DNA from: Clostridiales bacterium UBA6363
Lineage (GTDB): Bacteria; Bacillota; Clostridia; UBA1381
Reading direction: 5' to 3'
Assembly (NCBI GenBank): GCA_002438865.1
Contig: DJRJ01000119.1
Location: forward strand, 29,327-36,318
DNA: 6,992 nucleotides
Each line of letters starts with the position of its first letter. Positions within the stretch are counted from its first letter, which is position 1. The translations under genes and the position numbers were made by a program. Shown here one piece after another: positions 1 to 5,677 of the stretch. The notes below the pieces were generated by a model. The model made no database searches, had not been told where the DNA came from, and saw nothing but the letters and a program-made list of their open reading frames with translations.

Positions 1-675
1 GAAGAGCGCCTTAACAACGCCCGGGCCGCCTGTTGCAACCAACATTCTGACAATCGGTGACTGCATCATTTCGTCTGATGATGCCTTAGTCGGGTTTGCT
101 ACCGAAACAACAAGGTTTTCGGGGCCGCCTGCCTCAAGGATTGCACGGTTTACGAGATCAACCGCATAGTTGGCAGTCTTTTTTGCGTTCGGGTGCGGAT
201 TGAATACAACGCCGTTTCCGCCGGCAATCATTCCGATTGAATTGCAGATTACCGTTTCGCTCGGATTTGTGGACGGCGTAATGCTTCCGATTACTCCGTA
301 AGGAGCCATTTCTATAAGGGTCATTCCTGCGTCACCCGTCATAACGGACGGCTTTAAGTCCTCCGTTCCGGGAGTTTTGTTTGCAACAAGCTGATGCTTT
401 ATTATCTTGTCGGCAACTCTGCCCATGCCTGTTTCCGAAACGCCCAGCTCAGCCATTTTGTCGGCTTCTTCAAGGGTAAGCTTTCTTATATGCTTTATCA
501 TTTCCTCACGCTGTGCAACAGAGTATCCCTTTAATTCGTTGTAAGCCTTGTTTACTGCGGCAAGAGCCTCCGACATAGTGTCAAACACACCCTTTTGATG
601 TGTTGATTTCGTTTCGCCGTTCATTGACTTTATAACGTTTGCAACAATTTCGCTTATGTATTTTTCGTTATCCAT
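1..675 (-). CDS. pduP: CoA-acylating aldehyde dehydrogenase, PduP/EutE type (N-terminal part, runs off left edge)
   Basis: This enzyme would oxidise propionaldehyde (or acetaldehyde) with NAD+ and CoA to the acyl-CoA inside the microcompartment. Only the first 225 residues are present; the frame is open to base 1, so the catalytic cysteine and the rest lie outside. Residues 1-19 begin MDNEKYISEIVANVIKSMN, an amphipathic helix like the shell-targeting tail of PduP, followed by a Thr/Ser/Lys linker and the aldehyde dehydrogenase fold from about residue 30. The segments VSETGMGR, APYGVIGSITPSTNPSE, NPHPNAKK and VATGGPGVVKALF are characteristic of the PduP/EutE family. The ATG at 675 lies 18 nt after the PduT stop. 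Its ribosome site is modest (GAAAGG about 12 nt upstream). Family membership is clear from the sequence; the substrate is inferred from the neighbours, and EutE-type acetaldehyde use cannot be excluded. Confidence 0.93.
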   Translation of the reverse strand, partial: MDNEKYISEIVANVIKSMNGETKSTHQKGVFDTMSEALAAVNKAYNELKGYSVAQREEMIKHIRKLTLEEADKMAELGVSETGMGRVADKIIKHQLVANKTPGTEDLKPSVMTGDAGMTLIEMAPYGVIGSITPSTNPSETVICNSIGMIAGGNGVVFNPHPNAKKTANYAVDLVNRAILEAGGPENLVVSVANPTKASSDEMMQSPIVRMLVATGGPGVVKALF

Positions 676-693
676 ATCTGTGTACTACCTTTC

Positions 694-1242
694 TTACAGA
701 ATACTTTTCCAAAGCTTGCGGTCGGGTCTTGCGATTACGGTGCTGTCAAGATAGACGCCCTCCTCTTTAAGAGCCTGTGCGGATTTTTCTATTGCCGCCT
801 CGACGGAAGCGACGCTTCCCGTGAGGAACATATATGATTTTCCGCTCATACCGTTGCCTATTCTGAGTTCTATCAGCTTAACCTGTGAGGTTTTTGCGGC
901 AGCGTCCGCCGCCATAATTATAGATACTGCCGAGAATGCCTCAAGCACGCCCAGAGCCTCAACCTCGCCTACTTCCGCACAGCCGTATACCGCCGGGAAA
1001 ATATCCTCGTGCGGATTGCCGAGAACAAAGCTGTCCACAAGCTTTCTCGAAAGCTTAGCCTTGCAGCTTTCAACCGACGCTTTCACTGCGCTCAATTCGC
1101 CGCCTATTATTACTATGTACTTGCCGGGACAGATTGCAGAAGCCCGTATTATTTCCACATCGGCGGTTTTTGCCATAATATCGGCGGCAGTAACGCCTGC
1201 CGTGACGTTGTAAAACTCCGCCATTCCTATTGCTTTCGCCAT
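694..1242 (-). CDS. pduT: BMC shell protein, tandem-domain trimer, PduT type with Fe-S pore cysteine
   Basis: This 182-residue protein has two BMC domains (about 1-90 and 91-182) and would form a trimer taking a hexamer's place in the shell. It follows PduT along its whole length: MAKAIGMAEF at the start, SAICPGKY at 35-42, LVDSFVLGNPH near 68-78, ALGVLEAFSAV starting the second domain, and VIARPDRKLW at the end. Cys38 falls at the same position as the PduT cysteine known to hold a [4Fe-4S] cluster in the trimer pore, which argues for the redox type rather than an EutL/PduB trimer. Its ATG overlaps the PduS stop by one base (TAATG), with AAAGGAAG 7 nt upstream, so the two are probably translationally coupled. 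This fits a model in which PduS hands electrons to the PduT cluster. Cluster binding is inferred from conservation. Confidence 0.93.
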   Translation of the reverse strand: MAKAIGMAEFYNVTAGVTAADIMAKTADVEIIRASAICPGKYIVIIGGELSAVKASVESCKAKLSRKLVDSFVLGNPHEDIFPAVYGCAEVGEVEALGVLEAFSAVSIIMAADAAAKTSQVKLIELRIGNGMSGKSYMFLTGSVASVEAAIEKSAQALKEEGVYLDSTVIARPDRKLWKSIL

Positions 1243-2582
1243 TATAAGCTTCCTTTCTGTTTCGATATAATTATATACTTGTCCGTAACTTCATTAACAA
1301 CTCCGTCTATCGGACAATGTATCGGGAGCGACAGCGCACCCTCTGCGGCATTTGCTATAATTTCTCCGCATTTCACGCTTTGTCCTGCTGTGACTGACGG
1401 CTCCGACGGTTTTCCGATGTGTTCGCTCATCATAACCTTTACGGTTTGAATGTCCAAAACATCTTCAGAAAGCGGTGCATCAACGTCATACTTTGCAACG
1501 TCAATGCGTTCGATAAGCCGCTTCATCGGAACTTTTCTGTATTCACGTTCGGGGCGTACCTCGTCCCATTTTTCCTTTTTGCTGAATTTAACCCCGTTTT
1601 TTCTGAGGTTTGATTTATATATACCGATAAGCGCCGACGGGTTTAATCCCTGGGGACATGAGTACATTCCGCACAAACCGCACTGTGAACAGTATTGTGT
1701 GTTCAAAAGCGCCGTTGTTTCGGGAACGTTGCTTGCGACCGCTCTCATAAAATCGCTCGGACTTATGGGGTGACCGAGTAAATTTCTCGAGCACAGCTCA
1801 CTGCACTGCCTGCACTGACAGCAAACGCTCATTGCCCTCTTTACGCTTACGGATGGTTTCTGTGTTTTTTTCTCGATTATGTAATGATCTTTCGGCATTA
1901 CGAGAATACCGTTTGTGGTTTTGGTAACCGTATCGTTTTTGTCCGCAATACGACCTGTCATAGGGCCGCCGCAGACTATAGCGGTTTCCGCAAGCGTTTC
2001 GCCGCCGCAGAAATCTATAAGCTCCGAAAACCTTGTGCCTAACGGCGCACATACCGTTTTGGGCGTTTTCACCTCGCCCGCTATTGTTACGAATTTATGC
2101 GTCACGCCCTCGCCTTTTGTAATGGCATAATACATATTCAAAACGGTTTCGACATTGTATACCGTCACGCCGACTTCTATCGGAAGTCCGCCGGGCGGAA
2201 CAACACGTCCCGTTGTTTCGTAAATCGTAACGACTTCATCGCCTGCCGGATAAATCTCGTCAAGCAGATGAAGCTTTCCTTTCGGGAAATCTCCTATTTC
2301 TTTTTTTACTGCGCCCACTGCGCCCTTGTATGCGGCTTTTACAGCCACAATAAACTGCTTTGCGCCGACCGCCTCCGCTATTATGTTAAGCGTGGATATA
2401 ATTTCGTATGCGTGGCGTTCGAGGAGCTGTCTGTGTAATTTCAGAAGCGGCTCGCACTCTGCGCAGTTCAAAATTATCGTGTCGGCTTTTTCGTTAAGCT
2501 TTGCATATGACGGAAAGCCTGCTCCGCCCGCACCGGCAATGCCGTGTGACTGCAAAATATTTTTCAATTCTAAAATCTGCAT
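1242..2582 (-). CDS. pduS: PduS/RnfC-like Fe-S flavoprotein (electron transfer, cobalamin reductase family)
   Basis: PduS is an NADH-oxidising flavoprotein with two [4Fe-4S] clusters, known as cobalamin reductase in B12-dependent Pdu systems and found with PduT in several BMC types. Visible parts, numbered from the ATG at 2582 (446 aa): the nucleotide/FMN-binding RnfC/NuoF-like region with GIAGAGGAGFPSYAK at about 14-28 and NCAECEP near 39-45; a SLBB-like middle region (about 165-210); two clusters of the forms CxxCxxCxxxC (Cys 254, 257, 260, 264) and CxxCxxCxxxxCP (Cys 298, 301, 304, 309); and a C-terminal barrel-sandwich segment with CPIDGVVNEV. The frame can extend to a TTG at 2591, but that TTG lies only 2 nt from the GGAG (2594-2597) and inside the EutN stop. 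The ATG at 2582, 11 nt from the GGAG, is the better start. With no B12 enzyme in view, the likely role is NADH reoxidation and electron export through PduT. Confidence 0.92.
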   Translation of the reverse strand: MQILELKNILQSHGIAGAGGAGFPSYAKLNEKADTIILNCAECEPLLKLHRQLLERHAYEIISTLNIIAEAVGAKQFIVAVKAAYKGAVGAVKKEIGDFPKGKLHLLDEIYPAGDEVVTIYETTGRVVPPGGLPIEVGVTVYNVETVLNMYYAITKGEGVTHKFVTIAGEVKTPKTVCAPLGTRFSELIDFCGGETLAETAIVCGGPMTGRIADKNDTVTKTTNGILVMPKDHYIIEKKTQKPSVSVKRAMSVCCQCRQCSELCSRNLLGHPISPSDFMRAVASNVPETTALLNTQYCSQCGLCGMYSCPQGLNPSALIGIYKSNLRKNGVKFSKKEKWDEVRPEREYRKVPMKRLIERIDVAKYDVDAPLSEDVLDIQTVKVMMSEHIGKPSEPSVTAGQSVKCGEIIANAAEGALSLPIHCPIDGVVNEVTDKYIIISKQKGSL

Positions 2583-2587
2583 TAAAA

Positions 2588-2857
2588 TCAAAACTCCAGT
2601 TCTGTATCGGAATCAACTATACCTACGATTGCGGCGTCAATGGGTGATTCGCTCATACCGCAGCCGATGCGTGCGGCGCTTCCCGTTGCAACGAGAACAA
2701 TCTCGCCTATTCCGGCGCCGACATTGTCAACGGCAATAAACTTGCCATGTGAATTGTCCATGCCCTCGTAAGGCTCAATCACCATAAATTTGCTTCCTAT
2801 CAGATTTTCATTTTTTCTTGTCGAAACTATGCTTCCTGTTACTTTTCCGATAATCAT
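2588..2857 (-). CDS. pduN: BMC shell vertex protein, EutN/CcmL/PduN family (pentamer)
   Basis: This 89-residue protein of the EutN/CcmL family forms pentamers that cap the vertices of the shell. It starts MIIGKVTGSIVSTRK and contains EPYEGM, AVDNVGAGIGEIVLVATGSAAR and AAIVGIVD, the usual family signature with the GxGxGE stretch and the closing IDAAIVGIVD strand. The open frame extends upstream to 2941, but those codons read across the intergenic hairpin and look non-coding. The ATG at 2857 has GGAG 6 nt upstream and gives the family's normal length and N-terminus. The stop (TGA, 2588-2590) lies 5 nt before the PduS ATG. It is separated from the shell gene upstream by 93 nt of palindrome-rich sequence. 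That gap may set its level separately, since far fewer pentamers than hexamers are needed per shell. Confidence 0.93.
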   Translation of the reverse strand: MIIGKVTGSIVSTRKNENLIGSKFMVIEPYEGMDNSHGKFIAVDNVGAGIGEIVLVATGSAARIGCGMSESPIDAAIVGIVDSDTELEF

Positions 2858-2868
2858 AAAAAACTCCG

Positions 2869-2888
2869 TTCCGCCGCTTTTGCGGCAT
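2869..2888 (-). repeat. Short palindromic motif just upstream of the EutN ribosome site
   Basis: On the transcribed strand this reads ATGCCGCAAAAGCGGCGGAA: a 5-bp GC stem (2873-2877 with 2882-2886) with an AAAA loop, ending next to the GGAG of EutN. It matches the motif at 6497-6516 upstream of the aldolase at 18 of 20 positions, differing only in the loop. There is no U tract after it, so it is not an intrinsic terminator. A role in mRNA stability, protein binding or translation, or a dispersed genomic repeat, is possible. Confidence 0.6.
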
Positions 2889-2905
2889 AAATTTAAACAA
2901 GCGTC

Positions 2906-2936
2906 CTCCTCAATACCGCAGTGCGGTATTGAGGAG
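2906..2936 (-). other. Strong intergenic hairpin (14-bp stem) between BMC-H 2 and EutN
   Basis: The arms 2906-2919 and 2923-2936 are perfectly complementary with a 3-nt loop; the half-sequence is CTCCTCAATACCGC. It lies 14 nt after the BMC-H 2 stop. On the mRNA the stem is followed by GACGCUUGUUUAAAUUU, not a U run, so a classic terminator is unlikely, though partial attenuation or 3'-end protection of the abundant shell mRNA is plausible. The downstream arm contains most of an AGGAGG-like sequence, which is thus buried in the stem. Confidence 0.7.
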
Positions 2937-2950
2937 CGCACAGTTTATGA

Positions 2951-3298
2951 TTATTTAAGTACGGGTATAATCTTTTCAACATCGCTGTGGGGTCTGGGTA
3001 TTACGTGAGTTGCGATAATCTCACCGAGTCTTGATGCATTTGCACTGCCTGCTTCAACAGCCGACTTAACTGCGCCTACATCGCCTCTTACCATAACGCT
3101 TACAAGACCCGAACCGATCTTTTCAGTGCCTACAAGCTGAACGTTTGCAGCCTTAAGCATAGCGTCTGCCGCCTCGATTGCGGCAACGAGTCCTCTTGTT
3201 TCAATAATTCCTAATGCTTCCAATGACATCTTTTTTTCCTCCTTAACGGGTGTTTGAGTTTTTGCTGCCGGAGCAGCCGTTTTTCTTGCTACTGCCAT
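2951..3298 (-). CDS. pduJ: BMC-H shell protein, PduA/PduJ type, with N-terminal extension and alternative start
   Basis: This is a hexagonal shell-tile protein with one BMC domain. The long form has 115 residues. Its first 23, [20 protein letters not shown] and then EKK, are Ala/Lys/Pro-rich and not part of the BMC fold. From Met24 (ATG at 3229) the protein is a standard 92-residue PduA/PduJ homologue: [10 protein letters not shown], pore loop TEKIGSGLV (Ser40 counted from Met24, as in PduA), [10 protein letters not shown] and [13 protein letters not shown]. The inner ATG has a perfect AAGGAGG 8 nt upstream, while the ATG at 3298 has only a weak GGACGG/GGTAG. The short form is therefore probably the main product, but the extension has ordinary coding character and starts 20 nt after the previous gene, so two isoforms are possible. 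It is roughly 80% identical to BMC-H 1. The symbol is by family only; pduA would fit as well. Confidence 0.93.
   Translation of the reverse strand: MAVARKTAAPAAKTQTPVKEEKKMSLEALGIIETRGLVAAIEAADAMLKAANVQLVGTEKIGSGLVSVMVRGDVGAVKSAVEAGSANASRLGEIIATHVIPRPHSDVEKIIPVLK
3072..3124. repeat. Direct repeat copy 1, within BMC-H 2
   Basis: Bases 3072-3097 (26 nt) and 3100-3124 (25 nt) are identical to 3437-3462 and 3465-3489 in the neighbouring shell gene, with a constant offset of 365. They encode the pore and RGDVGAV region and mark the tandem duplication. Identity of this length could allow recombination between the genes. Confidence 0.85.
3238..3244 (-). promoter_or_regulatory. Perfect internal ribosome-binding site in the BMC-H 2 frame
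   Basis: The transcribed strand reads AAGGAGG, then AAAAAAAG, then ATG (3229). The site lies within the codons for Lys-Glu-Glu of the extension and would start the standard-length shell protein. It is stronger than any site before the outer ATG at 3298. Confidence 0.8.
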
Positions 3299-3318
3299 AA
3301 TTATCTACCGTCCGTTTC

Positions 3319-3594
3319 TCAGATTTTCGGTAAAATCTTTTCAACGTCCTCGTGGGGTCTGGGTATTACGTGAACAGCGATAAGCTCGCCGAGTCTTGAA
3401 GCTGCTGCGCTTCCTGCCTCTGTTGCGGCTTTAACGGCGCCTACATCGCCTCTTACCATAACCGTTACAAGACCCGAACCGATCTTTTCGGTTCCTACGA
3501 GAGTAACCTCTGCGGCCTTTACCATTGCGTCAGCCGCCTCAACTGCTGCCGTAAGACCTCTTGTTTCAATCATACCCAATGCTTCTTTTGCCAT
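3319..3594 (-). CDS. pduA: BMC-H shell protein, PduA/PduJ type
   Basis: This 91-residue single-domain shell protein forms hexamers that tile the facets and let small substrates through the central pore. It is close to PduA along its length: [30 protein letters not shown] with Lys37, Gly39 and Ser40 in the pore region, and [17 protein letters not shown] at the end. The polar serine pore fits passage of propanediol-like molecules, as shown for PduA of Salmonella; applying this here is inference. The ATG at 3594 has GGAAAGG about 9 nt upstream. It is followed after 20 nt by its paralogue, BMC-H 2. It is the first shell gene after the enzymes, and the 57-nt gap before it holds two palindromes. 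Confidence 0.95.
   Translation of the reverse strand: MAKEALGMIETRGLTAAVEAADAMVKAAEVTLVGTEKIGSGLVTVMVRGDVGAVKAATEAGSAAASRLGELIAVHVIPRPHEDVEKILPKI
3437..3489. repeat. Direct repeat copy 2, within BMC-H 1
   Basis: This is the partner of 3072-3124: two perfect blocks of 26 and 25 nt separated by 2 nt. It encodes the conserved pore loop and following strand of the shell protein. Confidence 0.85.
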
Positions 3595-3650
3595 TTTATA
3601 TTACCTTTCCTTTCCGTGCCGACGGCACACAGCGCAGTCTGCGCCTTAAT
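3595..3650 (-). other. Intergenic gap with two palindromes, alcohol dehydrogenase to BMC-H 1
   Basis: Two short palindromes lie between the dehydrogenase stop and the shell gene: GCGCAGACTGCGC (3632-3644) and GTGCCGTCGGCAC (3616-3628), both read on the transcribed strand. Neither is followed by a U tract; the second leads directly into the GGAAAGGAAAGG ribosome-site region of BMC-H 1. They may act in mRNA processing or in uncoupling shell expression from enzyme expression. This function is inferred; the palindromes are seen directly. Confidence 0.55.
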
Positions 3651-4847
3651 TTATTCGTTTACTATTGCAATCTTCAGACCCTTCATCTCCAGATTTGTTC
3701 TGTGAGCCTCGTTGATCTGCGAAAGCGGGAACTTATGAGTTATAAGTTTTTCCATAGGCAAGCCTATGCCCTTTGCACGCTTTAAGAAATCGAATGTGGT
3801 AGCGTAATCTCTTAAGGTGTATACCCATGAGCCGACCGTTGTAATTTCTTTTGCGCATATATCAAAATGCGGATTGATTGTTGCGTCACCGCCGTTGATA
3901 AAGAAACCTAATTCGCAAAGGCCGCCGCCGTTGCGGATAAATTTATATATGTTGCTGTGTGCAACGGGCGAACCCGTGCACTGGAATGCGAAATCGGCAA
4001 GGTAACCGCCGAACGACTCCTTAACAGCGTCTGCAAGCGCCTCGATGCCTTTGTGTTCGGTAAAGTTCACCACAGCGTCGGCGCCCATTTGTTTTGCAAA
4101 TTCAAGTCTTGACGGCTGACCGTCTATAGCGGTTATGTGTTCAACACCCATTGTTCTCAATACCGCAATACAGATAAGACCTATAGGACCGCAGCCCTGA
4201 ACCGCAACTCTTGAATTAAATCTCAATATACCTGTTGTTTTCGCACGTTCAACCGCATGCACAAGCACTGCGCACGGCTCAATCAGAATACGCATATCAA
4301 GGCTTAAATCGCTTACGTTGAATATTGTCGAACCGCCTCTTACAACGAGGTAGTCGGCAAACCAGCCGTTTAAGTGAACATCGTCGTCGGGAAGAAGTCC
4401 GTAAACGTCCGCACCGCTGACATTCTGCTTGTTAAGGTCAAACATTGTTATGTCGGGATTATCCTTGAATATCATACAGGTTACAACCTTGTCGCCGATA
4501 TGTAAGGGTTTTCCTGCGCTGTCCTTTTTCACGTTTTTGCCCATTTTGACAATCTCGCCCGTTCCCTCGTGACCGAGTACAAGCGGAATAAGTCCGAACG
4601 GGTCTCTTTTAAATTCGTGTGCGTCAGTTCCGCAGATACCGCAGCCTTCAACTTTGACGAGAATATCGTCGTCACCGAGCTCCGGAATGGGGAATTCCTT
4701 TATTTCGTAATGCTCAAGCTTGGTAAGCATTGCCGCACGGCTTGTTTTCGGTATTTCCTTTGAGGGAGCCGAAGACGTACCGCTTTCGCCCATTTGAGAT
4801 ATTACCTGCCGAACAATAGCCTGAATTTTGTCTTGATTAATATCCAT
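3651..4847 (-). CDS. Zinc-dependent alcohol dehydrogenase (MDR family) with BMC targeting peptide
   Basis: This 398-residue medium-chain dehydrogenase would reduce propionaldehyde to propanol with NADH and so regenerate NAD+ for the aldehyde dehydrogenase. Numbered from the ATG at 4847: residues 1-20, MDINQDKIQAIVRQVISQMG, are an amphipathic helix typical of encapsulation peptides; then a Ser/Pro linker to about 35; a GroES-like catalytic domain with GCGICGTDAHEF (catalytic zinc Cys72), GHEGTGEI (His93, Glu94) and the EPCA segment near 190; and a Rossmann domain with VQGCGPIGL (about 217-224) followed by AIDGQ, whose acidic residue favours NAD(H). The usual four-cysteine structural zinc lobe is not visible. 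The ATG has AAAAGGAG 7 nt upstream (4855-4862). The frame stays open upstream to 5186/5201, so automated tools would call one protein of about 511-516 residues. I prefer the separate start because it places the targeting helix at the N-terminus. Confidence 0.9.
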   Translation of the reverse strand: MDINQDKIQAIVRQVISQMGESGTSSAPSKEIPKTSRAAMLTKLEHYEIKEFPIPELGDDDILVKVEGCGICGTDAHEFKRDPFGLIPLVLGHEGTGEIVKMGKNVKKDSAGKPLHIGDKVVTCMIFKDNPDITMFDLNKQNVSGADVYGLLPDDDVHLNGWFADYLVVRGGSTIFNVSDLSLDMRILIEPCAVLVHAVERAKTTGILRFNSRVAVQGCGPIGLICIAVLRTMGVEHITAIDGQPSRLEFAKQMGADAVVNFTEHKGIEALADAVKESFGGYLADFAFQCTGSPVAHSNIYKFIRNGGGLCELGFFINGGDATINPHFDICAKEITTVGSWVYTLRDYATTFDFLKRAKGIGLPMEKLITHKFPLSQINEAHRTNLEMKGLKIAIVNE

Positions 4848-5186
4848 TGCTATTCTCCTTTTGCTTTTATCGCAGACAATTCCGACAGCGCCGAACGGCA
4901 GTTCCCTGCCGCAGAGCGGATTGGATTCGTCCGCCTCATAAATTATAAATTTATGATTACATACAGTTACCGCACCCAGCGCAAAAAGCATTGCGCCAAG
5001 GCTTTTAATAGTTTTAAGATGTGCGGATATTTCTCCGCACTGACGTCTTGAAGCAATATAACCGCCGTATTCCGCAAGATAGTAGATAAGCTCATCTTTT
5101 TCCTCCGGCGATACGGAAAGCGTTATGTTGCCTTTTATGGTTTTTGAAACCGTTTCTGCGGTTTTCTTCGCATTTTCGGCAATCAC
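4848..5186 (-). CDS. Unrecognised 113-residue frame, in frame and without a stop before the alcohol dehydrogenase
   Basis: I do not recognise this protein. The frame formally opens at a TTG (5201), but the GTG at 5186 is the likely start: GGAGG (5194-5198) lies 7 nt upstream and the GTG overlaps the TGA of the HbpS-like gene as GTGA, a typical coupled junction. From the GTG it has 113 residues: a charged Lys/Thr-rich start, an ITLSVSPEEKDELIYYLAEYGGYIASRR stretch broken here as ITLSVSPEEKDEL and IYYLAEYGGYIASRR, a hydrophobic segment GAMLFALGAVTVCNHKFIIYEA, and RELPFGAVGIVCDKSKRR. Four cysteines are present (50, 76, 92, 105). No stop follows; it reads straight into the dehydrogenase ATG through that gene's ribosome site. 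It is either a separate small protein whose stop was lost to a small indel (TAA and TAG sit in other frames nearby) or a real fusion domain. It does not look like a BMC domain. Confidence 0.6.
4855..4862 (-). promoter_or_regulatory. Ribosome-binding site deciding the alcohol dehydrogenase start
   Basis: AAAAGGAG sits 7 nt before the ATG at 4847 on the transcribed strand, within an otherwise open frame. Its quality and spacing support translation of the dehydrogenase on its own. Confidence 0.8.
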
Positions 5187-5668
5187 TGCAATTCCTCCCA
5201 AAGCGCCGCACCGAATTCCGCAAGATATGTATCCTCGGACTCAGTTCCGCCGCTTACTCCGAGCGCACCTGCGACCGTTTCGCCGTCTTTGAGCGGAACT
5301 CCTCCGCCGAAGATGACAATTTTGTTTGCGTTGGTGTTTTGTATACCGTAGAGCGAGCCGCCCGGCTGGCTTAAATCCTTAAGCTGTGATGTGGGCATTT
5401 TCATTGCCGCCGACGTGTACGATTTATTAAGCGCAATATCGTAGCTTGCCGGGAACGAGTTGTCCGCACACTGGATACTCACGGGATTTGCAAATGCGTC
5501 CGAAACAGCCGCAACGGCGTTTACGCCTATGCGCTGTGCCTCTCGGATAACGCCTGCGATTATTTCGTTGGCGGCAGCAAGAGTTACGGTTTTTGCATTG
5601 CGTACTCTGCACCCGCCGAGAGCGTCCTTTACGGCTTGCGCAATCTTTGCAGTTTCTTTCTCATTCAT
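5183..5668 (-). CDS. GlcG/HbpS-like protein (DUF336; PduO C-terminal domain family)
   Basis: This 161-residue protein of the GlcG/HbpS family has the form common in BMC operons, either free-standing or as the C-terminal domain of PduO. Signature segments are VTLAAANEIIAGVIREAQRI (about 28-47), VAAVSDAFANPVSIQCAD, YDIALNKSYTSAAMKMPTSQL and IVIFGGGVPLKDGETVAGALGVSGGTESEDTYLAEFGA. The family binds heme or corrinoid-like ligands in some members; its role in microcompartments is not settled and I claim no reaction. Residues 1-19, MNEKETAKIAQAVKDALGG, could be an amphipathic targeting helix. The ATG at 5668 lies 9 nt after a double stop (TAATAA) of the aldolase and has only a weak ribosome site, so it may depend on coupling. 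Its 3' end carries the ribosome site of the next frame. Confidence 0.88.
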   Translation of the reverse strand: MNEKETAKIAQAVKDALGGCRVRNAKTVTLAAANEIIAGVIREAQRIGVNAVAAVSDAFANPVSIQCADNSFPASYDIALNKSYTSAAMKMPTSQLKDLSQPGGSLYGIQNTNANKIVIFGGGVPLKDGETVAGALGVSGGTESEDTYLAEFGAALWEELQ

Positions 5669-5677
5669 AGCCGTTTA

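Noticed and set aside
2583..2591. TTG at 2591 as the PduS start
   Set aside because: It is only 2 nt from the GGAG and inside the preceding stop; the ATG at 2582 is better spaced.
2326..2739. Plus-strand open frames such as 2326-2739, 821-1213 and 1009-1449
   Set aside because: They lie opposite well-recognised minus-strand genes, have no family resemblance and are shadows of those genes.
2820..2903. Small frame after the AGGAGG of the intergenic hairpin (TTG/ATG near 2889-2901) overlapping the EutN start
   Set aside because: Spacing from the AGGAGG is wrong for the ATG and short for the TTG; the peptide is basic and low in complexity and overlaps the true gene start.
2858..2941. Extension of the EutN frame upstream to a GTG at 2941
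   Set aside because: The added 28 residues read across a palindrome and do not belong to the EutN family; the ATG at 2857 has a good GGAG and the standard N-terminus.
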